Below, piece by piece: positions 1 to 8,757 of a DNA stretch of 48,689 nt; positions within the stretch are counted from its first letter, which is position 1; every line of letters starts with the position of its first letter. The notes beneath the pieces were generated by a model, which saw only the letters and a program-made list of their open reading frames with translations, was not told the DNA's origin and did not search any database. Source of the stretch: an uncultured Clostridia bacterium (GTDB lineage: Bacteria > Bacillota_I > Bacilli_A > RF39 > UBA660); NCBI GenBank assembly GCA_947165135.1, contig CAMUZE010000010.1, positions 1-48,689 of the forward strand, in the 5' to 3' direction. The position numbers were made by a program, and so were the translations under genes.

Positions 1-33
1 TTATTAATGAATAGAAATAAAGGAGTGGATTAT

Positions 34-468
34 ATGTGTAATTGTAATAATAAAAGCAATGAAAATAATTGCTGCAATAATTGTATAATGGAAATTTTAC
101 AAGTAATAAATGTACTTCAAAATAATGCTTGTCCAGACAATTGCTTACTTTCTTGTGATAGACCTGCATTAGGAGGAGGACCTACTTGTCCAATATGCAA
201 TACAAGACCAATTATGTTATATACTTGTTCAGGTAATGGAACACCTTATGCTATGCCTATAAGCAGAAGTGCTACTGAAACAACTACAAGTACTGTATTT
301 AGAGTAGAGAAAGTTGATGGATGTTGTTGTACATTTAGAGTATTAACAGCAAATCCAGATACAACATCTCAATATCCATATGTAGCAACTAATTCAATAT
401 TTACTATGGATGCTGGATGCTTATGTGCAGTAAGATGTTTAGATGATACATATGTAGAATGTTTATAA
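34..468 (+). CDS. CotY/CotZ-family cysteine-rich spore coat protein
   Basis: A 144-residue, cysteine-rich protein. The start at 34 is chosen because AAAGGAG lies just upstream; a longer in-frame start at 7 has no such site. The first 40 residues are rich in Cys and Asn. The later part carries the CotY/CotZ pattern of Bacillus exosporium/coat-crust proteins: NTRPIMLYT, then VFRVEKVDGCC followed by FRVL, and near the end DAGCLCAVRCL. In Bacillus these proteins self-assemble through disulfides into the outermost spore layer. Family membership is read from these motifs; a spore role here is inference, because no other sporulation gene except ylbD/ylbE homologues is in the window. It is monocistronic, closed by a hairpin terminator, and precedes the polysaccharide locus. 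Confidence 0.8.
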   Translation: MCNCNNKSNENNCCNNCIMEILQVINVLQNNACPDNCLLSCDRPALGGGPTCPICNTRPIMLYTCSGNGTPYAMPISRSATETTTSTVFRVEKVDGCCCTFRVLTANPDTTSQYPYVATNSIFTMDAGCLCAVRCLDDTYVECL

Positions 469-499
469 GAGTTCAAAAATACAATTTTGAACTCTTTTT
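468..499 (+). terminator. Intrinsic terminator after the coat-protein gene
   Basis: Arms AGAGTTCAAAA (468-478) and TTTTGAACTCT (485-495) form an 11-bp stem with a 6-nt loop, followed by a T run to 499. It starts at the last base of the stop codon. Confidence 0.9.
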
Positions 500-541
500 A
501 TATGCAAAAATGTCTTTTTAGTGTTAAATAGTTAAATAAAG

Positions 542-570
542 TTTAACTTTACTAAAATATATGTTATAAT
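542..570 (+). promoter_or_regulatory. Promoter of the polysaccharide locus
   Basis: TTTAAC (542-547), a 17-nt spacer and TATAAT (565-570) preceded by TG one base away (extended -10). It lies about 75 nt before the first gene of the locus and after the previous terminator, so it probably drives the long operon. Confidence 0.7.
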
Positions 571-647
571 TTCATTAGAAGAAATGAAATTTTTTTATAT
601 GGGAAAAAAATAATAAATAATATTTTTTATGATAAGAGGTAGTTTTT

Positions 648-2525
648 ATGACTAAAATAGCAAAAAATTTATTTAGAGAGAAAATACCTAATATAATACT
701 ATTTATATTAGTTGATTTTTTTACTGTTTTATGTACTTCTGCACTTTCACTATTAATAAGATTTGATTTCAAAAATGTTCCTGCAGAATATATTATAAAT
801 GCTCAAAATTACATTTTGATAGATTTTATTATAGTACTATTAACATTCTTAATGTTTAAATTGTATACATCTGTATGGAAATATGCATCTGTTAATGAAG
901 TACTTAATATTATTTTTGCAAGCTTTTTATCAGAAACTATAATGTATATATATAAGTTAATATTTGAAATAAAACTACCTAGAAGTTATTTTTTAATACA
1001 ATTTTTCTTAATTATTTCAATAACATGTATTACTAGACTTGGTTATAGAATATTTAGAACAATATATAACAAATATGAAAATAAAAAGAAAAACACTAAT
1101 GTAATGTTAATTGGTGCTGGTGATGCCGGTAGAATGATTATTGATGAAATATACAATAATGGTTCTGCATTTGATTCAAAAATTGTTTGTGTTATTGATG
1201 ATGATAAATATAAAATAGGTTCATATATTAAGGGATTAAAAATAGAAGGTTCTACAAAAGATATTGAAAGACTTGCGCAAAAACATGATGTTGATGAAAT
1301 AATAATAGCAATACCATCTGCACCAAAAGAAGAAGTAGATAAAATAATTACAGAATGCCATAAAACAAATGCAATTATTAAAATTCTCCCATCAATTTAT
1401 GTATCAATGAATGTTAAAGAAAAAGGTGTAATGAACAAAATTAGACCTATTTCATATGAAGATTTTTTAGGTAGAGATCAAATAGTAGTTAATAATGATG
1501 AGATTAAAGAAAATTTAAAAGATAAAGTAATTTTAGTAACGGGTGGAGGAGGATCTATTGGATCCGAACTTTGTAGACAAATTGCTGCATCAAATCCTAA
1601 AACATTAATAATATTTGATATATATGAAAATAATGCATATGAGATTCAGCAGGAACTATTAAGAGCATATCCAAAACTTGATTTACATACAATTATAGGA
1701 TCTGTGCGAGATTACGATAGATTAGAAAAGGTTTTTTCAAAATTTAAAATTGATCAAGTATATCATGCGGCAGCTCATAAACATGTTCCTTTAATGGAAG
1801 TAAGTCCAAATGAAGCAATTAAAAACAATGTACTAGGAACACTAAATACAGCCAAACTAGCTAATAAATATAATGTTAAAAAATTTGTATTAATTAGTAC
1901 TGATAAGGCTGTTAGACCTACGAATATTATGGGTGCAAGTAAAAGAATTTGCGAAATGATTATACAAACATATGATAAACTTTCAAAAAACACAGATTAT
2001 GTTGCTGTTAGATTTGGGAATGTTCTTGGTTCTAATGGTTCTGTTATACCACTTTTCCTAAAACAAATTGATAATGGTGGTCCAGTAACAGTGACACATA
2101 AAAAAATGCAAAGATATTTTATGACAATACCAGAAGCTGTAAGTTTAGTTCTTCAAGCTGGATGTTATGCAAGTGGCGGGGAAATATTTGTATTAGATAT
2201 GGGAAAACCTGTGAATATATATGACCTTGCCTGCAAACTAATAAGATATAAAGGTTTCAGGCCAAATATAGATATTCCAATTAAAATAATTGGATTAAGA
2301 CCTGGAGAAAAATTATATGAAGAAATGCTTATGGAAGAAGAAGGACTTCAAGATACTCCTAATAAATTGATACATATAGGAAAACCAATTGAGATATCAA
2401 ATTCATTTTTGAATGATTTAGATAAATTAATTAAATCAGCATATGTAAATAATGATGATATTAAAGATAAAGTCGCAAAAATTGTAACAACTTATAAAGT
2501 TGACAAAGAAAGAGTGGGTAAATAA
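648..2525 (+). CDS. Membrane nucleotide-sugar 4,6-dehydratase (CapD/WbpM family)
   Basis: A 625-residue protein of full family length. Four hydrophobic helices fill about residues 10-130. A Rossmann-like CoA-binding module follows, with LIGAGDAG near 154, and then the catalytic SDR domain with TGGGGSIGSEL near 297. The active site has STDKA and MGASK, the Ser-Met-Lys form of the SDR triad typical of CapD/WbpM/PglF enzymes that use Met where most SDRs have Tyr. The family converts UDP-GlcNAc to a UDP-4-keto-6-deoxy sugar at the inner membrane face. The next gene is a PLP sugar aminotransferase, which fits use of the 4-keto product. First gene of the operon, with GAGG upstream of the ATG. The exact stereochemistry of the product cannot be read from sequence. 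Confidence 0.9.
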   Translation: MTKIAKNLFREKIPNIILFILVDFFTVLCTSALSLLIRFDFKNVPAEYIINAQNYILIDFIIVLLTFLMFKLYTSVWKYASVNEVLNIIFASFLSETIMYIYKLIFEIKLPRSYFLIQFFLIISITCITRLGYRIFRTIYNKYENKKKNTNVMLIGAGDAGRMIIDEIYNNGSAFDSKIVCVIDDDKYKIGSYIKGLKIEGSTKDIERLAQKHDVDEIIIAIPSAPKEEVDKIITECHKTNAIIKILPSIYVSMNVKEKGVMNKIRPISYEDFLGRDQIVVNNDEIKENLKDKVILVTGGGGSIGSELCRQIAASNPKTLIIFDIYENNAYEIQQELLRAYPKLDLHTIIGSVRDYDRLEKVFSKFKIDQVYHAAAHKHVPLMEVSPNEAIKNNVLGTLNTAKLANKYNVKKFVLISTDKAVRPTNIMGASKRICEMIIQTYDKLSKNTDYVAVRFGNVLGSNGSVIPLFLKQIDNGGPVTVTHKKMQRYFMTIPEAVSLVLQAGCYASGGEIFVLDMGKPVNIYDLACKLIRYKGFRPNIDIPIKIIGLRPGEKLYEEMLMEEEGLQDTPNKLIHIGKPIEISNSFLNDLDKLIKSAYVNNDDIKDKVAKIVTTYKVDKERVGK

Positions 2526-2526
2526 T

Positions 2527-3747
2527 ATGAGCGAAAAATTAGAAAGAAGAAATATTCCTTTTTCCCCTCCTGATATGACAGATATAGAGGCAAATGCTGC
2601 TGCAGAAACAGTAAAATCAGGATGGATTACAACCGGTCCAAAAACAAAAGAATTTGAAAAGAGAATTGCTGAGTATTGTAATACCGAAAAAGCTGTATGC
2701 TTAAATTCTAACACTGCTTGCCTAGAAACAATTTTAAGGGTTCTTGGAATAGGCCCTGGAGATGAAGTTATTACAAGTGCTTATACATATACTGCATCAG
2801 CAAGTGTAATTGAGCATGTTGGTGCTAAAATCGTTTTAGTTGATACACAAAAAGATTCATATGAAATGGATTATGATGCATTAGAAAAAGCAATAACAAG
2901 TAAGACAAAAGTTATAATTCCAGTTGATATTGCTGGTGTAATGTGTGATTATGATAGAGTATTTGAAATAGTTAATAAAAAGAAAAATCTATTCAAGGCT
3001 AATAATGATATTCAAAAATTATATGGAAGAATCATTGTTTCTGCTGATGGAGCTCATTCATTTGGGGCAACATATAAAGGTCAAAGATCTGGAAGTGTAG
3101 CAGATTTTACTAGTTTTTCATTCCATGCAGTTAAAAATTTAACTACTGCTGAAGGTGGAGCATTAACTTGGAAACATGTTGATGGTTTAGATAATGATGC
3201 ATTGTATAAAGAATTTATGTTATGGTCTTTACATGGTCAATCAAAAGATGCCCTAGCTAAAACTAAATTAGGTGCATGGGAATATGATATTGTATACACT
3301 GGGTATAAATGTAATATGACTGATATCATGGCATCAATTGGATTAGTTCAATTAGACAGATATCAAGATTTATTAAATAGAAGAAAAGAAATAATAGATT
3401 TATATAATAAATTATTGGATAAAGAAAAAGTAGAATTAATATCACATGAAAAAGGTAATAGTATTTCTAGTAAACATCTAATGCTAACCAGAGTAAAAGG
3501 AATAGATGTAGAAGAAAGAAATGATATTATTACCAAATTAGCAGAAGTAGGAGTAGCATCAAATGTACATTATAAACCACTTCCTATGCATACTGCTTAT
3601 AAGAATTTAGGATTTGATATTAAGAATTATCCTAATGCTTATAGTTTATATAAAAATGAAATAACACTACCACTTCATACAAAACTTACTAATGAAGATG
3701 TAGAATATATTTGTCAAGAATATAATAGAATTTTGAAGGATAGATAA
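2527..3747 (+). CDS. DegT/DnrJ/EryC1/StrS-family sugar aminotransferase
   Basis: A 406-residue PLP enzyme; the start at 2527 is one base after the upstream stop, and a longer start at 2500 would overlap the dehydratase. Features of the family are the N-terminal GWITTGPKTKEFE segment, SNTACLE for phosphate binding, SADGAHSFGA with the Asp that contacts the pyridine nitrogen, and SFHAVKNLTTAEGG containing the Schiff-base Lys. Such enzymes transaminate 4-keto sugars bound to UDP, using glutamate. With the CapD-like gene before it and a PglC/WcfS-like transferase after it, the likely product is a UDP-4-amino-4,6-dideoxy-N-acetylhexosamine. Whether the amino group is equatorial (PglE type) or axial (WcfR type) is open. 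Confidence 0.88.
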   Translation: MSEKLERRNIPFSPPDMTDIEANAAAETVKSGWITTGPKTKEFEKRIAEYCNTEKAVCLNSNTACLETILRVLGIGPGDEVITSAYTYTASASVIEHVGAKIVLVDTQKDSYEMDYDALEKAITSKTKVIIPVDIAGVMCDYDRVFEIVNKKKNLFKANNDIQKLYGRIIVSADGAHSFGATYKGQRSGSVADFTSFSFHAVKNLTTAEGGALTWKHVDGLDNDALYKEFMLWSLHGQSKDALAKTKLGAWEYDIVYTGYKCNMTDIMASIGLVQLDRYQDLLNRRKEIIDLYNKLLDKEKVELISHEKGNSISSKHLMLTRVKGIDVEERNDIITKLAEVGVASNVHYKPLPMHTAYKNLGFDIKNYPNAYSLYKNEITLPLHTKLTNEDVEYICQEYNRILKDR

Positions 3748-3749
3748 AA

Positions 3750-4475
3750 ATGAGAAAATGGGAGAAAATGCCAAAATATTTAAAAACTAAAGAAGTAAAA
3801 AAATATTATGACATATTAAACAAAAGAAAATTTAGTTTATTTATCAAAAGATTTTTTGATATTGTATTTAGTATAGTTGGATTAATAGCATTTTTTCCAA
3901 TTTTCTTAATATTAGGAATTGCTATTAAAATTGATTCAAAAGGTCCAATTTTCTTTAGACAAGAAAGAGTAACTATTTACAATAAGATATTTAGAATATT
4001 TAAGTTTAGAACAATGGTACAAAATGCTGATAAACTTGGATCTTTAGTAACGGTTGGTAATGATAGAAGGATTACTAAAGTTGGAAATTTTATTAGAAAA
4101 TTCCGTCTAGATGAATTTCCACAATTAATAAATGTTTTAATTGGTGATATGACTTTTATAGGAACTAGACCTGAAGTAAGAAAATATGTTGATGCATATA
4201 CTGATGAAATGAAAGCTACATTATTGATGAGAGCAGGCGTAACTTCATATACCAGTATAGTATTCAAAGACGAAGCAGAAATAATGGATAAATACATTGA
4301 TAAAAAGCATGATGCCGATAATGTATATATAAATAAAGTATTACCATTAAAAATGAAAACAAATTTAGAATATATTACTAATTTTAATATGTTTTATGAT
4401 ATTAAAATTGCTATATGGACTGTACTTGCCGTATTAAGCCTTAAAAAATTTGATAATGAAATAGGTGATGAATAG
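3750..4475 (+). CDS. Initiating sugar-1-phosphate transferase (PglC/WcaJ family)
   Basis: A 241-residue monotopic phosphoglycosyl transferase. A basic segment precedes one hydrophobic re-entrant helix at about residues 35-58, then IDSKGPIFFRQERV, the FKFRTM motif, RLDEFPQLINVLIGDM with the catalytic Asp-Glu pair, and GTRPEV. These are the hallmarks of the bacterial sugar transferase domain, which moves a sugar phosphate from UDP-sugar to undecaprenyl phosphate and starts repeat-unit assembly. The small size, lacking the N-terminal membrane half of WcaJ/WbaP, matches PglC and WcfS, which use di-N-acetylbacillosamine or AATGal. It begins two bases after the aminotransferase stop, supporting coupled use of that product. 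About 30 residues precede the membrane helix, so a later start is possible. Confidence 0.9.
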   Translation: MRKWEKMPKYLKTKEVKKYYDILNKRKFSLFIKRFFDIVFSIVGLIAFFPIFLILGIAIKIDSKGPIFFRQERVTIYNKIFRIFKFRTMVQNADKLGSLVTVGNDRRITKVGNFIRKFRLDEFPQLINVLIGDMTFIGTRPEVRKYVDAYTDEMKATLLMRAGVTSYTSIVFKDEAEIMDKYIDKKHDADNVYINKVLPLKMKTNLEYITNFNMFYDIKIAIWTVLAVLSLKKFDNEIGDE

Positions 4476-5290
4476 TGAAATATAGTGTTTTAATGACGGT
4501 ATATAAAAGTGATAATCCAGAGTATTTTAAATTAGCATTATATAGTATGATAAATCAAACATTAAAGCCAGATGAAATTGTTTTGGTTAAAGATGGACCA
4601 ATAACTGAAGAACTTCAAAGCGTTATCGATAAATCTAAACAAGACTATAAAAAGATTGTTGAAGTTGGTTTAAAAAAGAATGTTGGTTTGGGGTTAGCAC
4701 TTAATGAAGGAATTAAAAAATGTAAAAACGAATTGCTTGCCAGAATGGATTCTGATGATATTTCAGAGTTAAATAGGTGCGAAGAACAATTAAAATTATT
4801 CGAAAAAGATCCAGAATTAGATATTGTTGGATGTCCAGTAAAAGAGTTTGTTGGCACAATAGACAATGTTGTTGGTCATAGAGATGTACCTTTAAAGAAT
4901 GATGAGATACACAAGTATGCTAAGAGAAGAGATCCATTTAATCATCCAACAGTAATGTATAAAAAATCTAAAGTTGAAAAAGTTGGATGTTATGGAGATT
5001 ATAGAAAAAATCAGGATACTGATTTATGGATTAAGATGCTTAATGATGGTTGCAAAGGTGCAAATGTAGATAAGTATTTATTGAATTTTAGATTTGATGA
5101 GAATACATATAAAAAAAGGAAAAGTTGGATTAATACAAAACTTTTAATTAAAATTAGATGGAATGGATATAAAATTGGATTTTTGTCATTTTTTGATTTT
5201 ATGTTTGTATCATCAGTACAATTAGTAATGTATATCTTACCAACAAGTTTTCAAAAATTTTTATATAAAAAAATATTAAGAAAGAGTTGA
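4475..5290 (+). CDS. Family 2 glycosyltransferase
   Basis: A 271-residue GT-A fold enzyme starting at a GTG that overlaps the upstream TAG by one base, with AGGTGA just before it. The N-terminus has SVLMTVYKSDNPEYF, then DEIVLVKDGP, then the nucleotide-sugar/metal motif ARMDSDDIS, and later DTDLWIKML. The C-terminal 50 residues are hydrophobic and may lie on the membrane. It presumably adds a sugar to the lipid-linked repeat unit at the cytoplasmic face. Donor and linkage cannot be predicted. It lies directly downstream of the initiating transferase, so it may add the second sugar. Confidence 0.85.
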   Translation: MKYSVLMTVYKSDNPEYFKLALYSMINQTLKPDEIVLVKDGPITEELQSVIDKSKQDYKKIVEVGLKKNVGLGLALNEGIKKCKNELLARMDSDDISELNRCEEQLKLFEKDPELDIVGCPVKEFVGTIDNVVGHRDVPLKNDEIHKYAKRRDPFNHPTVMYKKSKVEKVGCYGDYRKNQDTDLWIKMLNDGCKGANVDKYLLNFRFDENTYKKRKSWINTKLLIKIRWNGYKIGFLSFFDFMFVSSVQLVMYILPTSFQKFLYKKILRKS

Positions 5291-5295
5291 TAATT

Positions 5296-6549
5296 TTGAA
5301 AATTGAACAATCAATTAATAGTTTTTTAAATAGAATACCATTTTTAAAAAAGATTATAAAAAGATTATATCAGTTGATTATGTATCTTATTTCTCCAAAA
5401 ATAAAATTTAAAGGAGATATTAAAAGAATAACTCCAATTGATGAGTATGAATATTTTTTTGGATATTACGACAAGTCACCATGGAATGCTGATGAAAGAT
5501 ATATGGTATGCTTAAGAGCAAAATGTACATGGAAAGATGTTTCCCCTAAAGAACCAGCCGAGATAGTATTGATTGACACTCAGAATAATAATAGTATTAA
5601 AATTATTGGAAAAACATCAACATGGAATGTTCAACAAGGCTGCATGTTACAATGGTTAGGGCCAAAATATGATAAAGAAATAATATATAATGATTTTATA
5701 GATAATAAATATTGTTCTGTAATTTTAAATGTTGAAACATTAGAAAAAAGAATTATTAATTTTCCAATATATTCTGTTTCATCTGATGGTAAATTTGCAC
5801 TATCATTAGATTTTTCTAGACTATATAATTTAAGGCCAGGATATGGCTATTATAACAGAGAAGAAGAAACCAAAAATGAAGGATTACCAGATAATACTTG
5901 TATATGGAGAATAGATTTAAAAACTGGTAAAGTAACTGACTTACTTAAATATACCGATTTCGCAAACTTTAAGCCAAGAAAAGAAATGAAAGATCTAAAT
6001 GCTATTCATAAAGTCAACCATATAATGATATCACCGAATGGTAAAAGATTTATGGTCTTATATCGATGGTTTAACGGAACAAGAAAATATTCACGATTAA
6101 TTACTTGCAATGTAGATGGGACCGATATGTATTTGTTAAGTGATGATGATATGGTTTCACATTGTTATTGGAAAAACGATTATGAAATACTAGCTTTTGA
6201 ACACAAGAATAATATTGGAAATGGTTACTTTCTTATAAAAGATAAGACATCAGATTTTAAGCATCTCTGGAAAGAAATAATAAATGATGGACATCCAAGT
6301 TATTCACCAAACGGAAAATATGTAGTTACTGATTCATATCCTAATAGAAGTAGAGTACAATCAATAAAAATTATGTCAGATTGTGATAATTATAGAGAAA
6401 TTGCTCAAGTTTTTTCACCATTTAAATATGATAATGATGTAAGATGTGATTTACATCCAAGGTGGGACAGAAAGAGTAAAAAGATATGCTTTGATAGCAC
6501 ATATAGTGGTAAGAGAGAATTATACATAGTTAATATTGAAGGAGTATAA
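5296..6549 (+). CDS. Beta-propeller (TolB/PD40-like) protein of polysaccharide locus
   Basis: About 417 residues. Two TTG starts are possible (5287, overlapping the upstream stop, or 5296); 5296 is preferred because AAGAAAGAG is then about 9 nt upstream. The N-terminus has an amphipathic/hydrophobic stretch (about 22-36) without a clear signal peptide. The rest is a series of beta-strand repeats with propeller-blade motifs: FFGYYDKSPWN, SSDGKFALSLD, ISPNGKRFMVL, GHPSYSPNGKYVVTDS and DLHPRWDRKSKKICFD. Similar proteins occur in capsule loci without assigned function. The GHPSYSPNGK and HPRW-type blades recall oligogalacturonate lyase propellers, but that is only a resemblance. It lies between glycosyltransferases in one operon, so a role in making or trimming the polymer is inferred. 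Confidence 0.6.
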   Translation: MKIEQSINSFLNRIPFLKKIIKRLYQLIMYLISPKIKFKGDIKRITPIDEYEYFFGYYDKSPWNADERYMVCLRAKCTWKDVSPKEPAEIVLIDTQNNNSIKIIGKTSTWNVQQGCMLQWLGPKYDKEIIYNDFIDNKYCSVILNVETLEKRIINFPIYSVSSDGKFALSLDFSRLYNLRPGYGYYNREEETKNEGLPDNTCIWRIDLKTGKVTDLLKYTDFANFKPRKEMKDLNAIHKVNHIMISPNGKRFMVLYRWFNGTRKYSRLITCNVDGTDMYLLSDDDMVSHCYWKNDYEILAFEHKNNIGNGYFLIKDKTSDFKHLWKEIINDGHPSYSPNGKYVVTDSYPNRSRVQSIKIMSDCDNYREIAQVFSPFKYDNDVRCDLHPRWDRKSKKICFDSTYSGKRELYIVNIEGV

Positions 6550-6550
6550 T

Positions 6551-7516
6551 ATGAAGTATAAATATACTATTATTACAACAAATTATAATGGATTTCATTT
6601 AATGACTAAGTATTTTGACTGCCTTGAAAATCAAACTTTCAAGGATTTTGAAGTAATAATAATTGATGATTGCTCTACAGATGATTCATTTGATAGGTTA
6701 AATAGGTATACAAAAAGTACAGAATTAAATTTAAGTATATATAAAACCATTGAGAACTCTGGCCCCGGTGTTGCAAGAAACATAGGAATAGAAAAAGCAC
6801 GTGGTGAATATATTACTTTTATTGATAATGATGACTGGATTGAATATAATACACTAGAAATTATTGATGATGTTTTGAAAAATAATAAATATGACTGTGT
6901 TGTTTATGACTATTATTTAGATAATAATAATAAATTAAAAAAAATGAACTCTGTTTATGGAAATTTTGAATATGATATAAAAAAAGAGGATGCATTAAAA
7001 TATATAAGAAATCATACAGTTTGTAAAATATATAAAAGAGATGTTATAAAGAATGTAAAATTTCCATGTATGAGAAGACATGAAGATATAGTTTTTTTAA
7101 GCGGAGCCTTAGTAAAATGCAAAACTTTTTATTATTTAAAAAACAATTTATACCACTATGTTCAAAGAAAAGATAGTTTATCAAATAATTCAGTAATGGG
7201 ATATGAAACAATTAAAGAAGCAAACAAACTTGTAAAGGAAAATTATGGAGAAAAATACAAAGAATGTTTTGTGGAAAAATCAATAATGGATTATTTGTAT
7301 AATATTGTATTAATTATGTTAAAAAGCAATGAAAACCGACAAAATATAAAACAGTTTATTAAAAATTTTAATAAAAACAATGTTAAATGGATTAGTTATA
7401 ATATAGTTAATTATGTTGGAAAAGTTAAAAAAATATTTCTCATGTCCATATATTATAATAGGCTCTTTTTGTTATGGATATTAGTAAAACTTCATTCTAT
7501 TATGACTAGAGGATAA
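6551..7516 (+). CDS. Family 2 glycosyltransferase
   Basis: A 321-residue GT-A enzyme. The start at 6551 is set by GAAGGAG at 6538-6544; an in-frame upstream TTG at 6536 lies in the ribosome binding site. Motifs are TTNYNGFHL, FEVIIIDDCSTDDS, GPGVARNIGIEKARG and FIDNDDW (metal and nucleotide binding), then MRRHEDIVF, the region that often supplies the base. The C-terminal 80 residues are Lys/Asn rich with one hydrophobic patch. It begins two bases after the propeller gene, so the two are translationally linked. Donor unknown. Confidence 0.87.
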   Translation: MKYKYTIITTNYNGFHLMTKYFDCLENQTFKDFEVIIIDDCSTDDSFDRLNRYTKSTELNLSIYKTIENSGPGVARNIGIEKARGEYITFIDNDDWIEYNTLEIIDDVLKNNKYDCVVYDYYLDNNNKLKKMNSVYGNFEYDIKKEDALKYIRNHTVCKIYKRDVIKNVKFPCMRRHEDIVFLSGALVKCKTFYYLKNNLYHYVQRKDSLSNNSVMGYETIKEANKLVKENYGEKYKECFVEKSIMDYLYNIVLIMLKSNENRQNIKQFIKNFNKNNVKWISYNIVNYVGKVKKIFLMSIYYNRLFLLWILVKLHSIMTRG

Positions 7517-7542
7517 ATAAAATATAAGGAGATTTAGTAAAT

Positions 7543-8757
7543 ATGAAAATTAAAAATATTAAATTAAAACTAGTATATATGTATTTAATAAGTCTATATA
7601 TTTTTAATAATGTTGAAGGAACCGGAACCAATTACATTTCACTGATTTTACTAATTATTTTAGTTGGAGCATTTTTATTGAACTTTTTTAAGGAAAAGAA
7701 AATAGTTTTCAATAAGTATTTTATTTTTTATATTATATTTATTTTATTTGGATTGTTTTCTTTAAAATATGCTTTACAACCTGCTTTTGTTACAAGTAAA
7801 ATAATCCAACTTATAGTTAATTGTATTATTATTTTTGCTTTTACTAATATTCTTGACACTAAGGATAAAATTATATCAGTACTAAAGTCATTTGTAGTTG
7901 CTGGAATAATATTGTCAGTTTTATCTATTATTACTTCAGATTTTTCTACGTTGTCTAATTTTTCTAGAGTTGGAGCTAATATAGGTAATGTTAATTCTAT
8001 ATCTATGGCCATAATGTATTCTACCATTGCATTGATGATTGTTAATAGAAAAGAGAAAAAAAACAAATCGTATTTATTATATTTTTTATTCATTGGTACT
8101 ATTTTCTTAACCGGTTCTAGAAAGGGTATTATATCGATAATTCTATTACTTTTAATACATTTTTTGGTTAAAAATAGGGATAATTTTAATAAAACTATAA
8201 TTAACATTATTTTTTCGATAATTGCAGTGATACTTTTATTGTTTTTTACGATGAATATACCATTTCTATATAATATTATTGGTGTAAGAATAGAAAGCTT
8301 GTTTGCATTTCTTAATACGGGAGCAATTAAAGATTTTTCAATATATGAAAGAAATAATATGATTAAATTTGGTATTGAATGGTTTAAAAATAGGCCTTGG
8401 ACTGGATATGGATTGGATAATTTTAGATATTTGTATTACAATATGTTCAATTACAATTTTTATGCCCATAATAATTATATTGAACTATTAGTTGATCTCG
8501 GAATACTGGGATTGATTATTTACTATATTCCATTTTGGGTTGCTATAAAAAATACAATTAAATGTAAGATAAATGATAAATATATAAAGTATATATTATT
8601 ATCTCTATTCTTAATTATTCTATTAATGGATTTTGCACGTGTTAGTTATGAGGATAGATTATTAGTAATTATTATTTCAATTATTTTTTCTTATCTTAGA
8701 ATTAATAAAAAAGGAGAAGCTAATGAAAAAAGTATCAGTAATAATGGCAACATATAA
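7543..8757 (+). CDS. Wzy-like O-unit polymerase / O-antigen ligase family protein
   Basis: A 404-residue protein with about ten to twelve hydrophobic helices covering almost its whole length. A large loop near 255-310 holds the O-antigen ligase/Wzy_C motif: a basic RPWTGYGLDNF segment followed by YAHNNYIELLVDLGILGL, with the conserved His-Asn-Asn. The family polymerises repeat units or transfers glycan on the outer face of the membrane. With the Wzx flippase downstream, a polymerase role is most likely. AAGGAG lies about 11 nt before the ATG. The C-terminus overlaps the next gene by 35 nt, whose own AAAGGAG is inside this reading frame. Confidence 0.85.
   Translation: MKIKNIKLKLVYMYLISLYIFNNVEGTGTNYISLILLIILVGAFLLNFFKEKKIVFNKYFIFYIIFILFGLFSLKYALQPAFVTSKIIQLIVNCIIIFAFTNILDTKDKIISVLKSFVVAGIILSVLSIITSDFSTLSNFSRVGANIGNVNSISMAIMYSTIALMIVNRKEKKNKSYLLYFLFIGTIFLTGSRKGIISIILLLLIHFLVKNRDNFNKTIINIIFSIIAVILLLFFTMNIPFLYNIIGVRIESLFAFLNTGAIKDFSIYERNNMIKFGIEWFKNRPWTGYGLDNFRYLYYNMFNYNFYAHNNYIELLVDLGILGLIIYYIPFWVAIKNTIKCKINDKYIKYILLSLFLIILLMDFARVSYEDRLLVIIISIIFSYLRINKKGEANEKSISNNGNI

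Noticed and set aside
7728-8207. 159-residue minus-strand ORF opposite the Wzy-like polymerase
   Set aside because: A mirror of a membrane-protein gene: repetitive Ile/Lys composition, no ribosome site, no recognisable motif.
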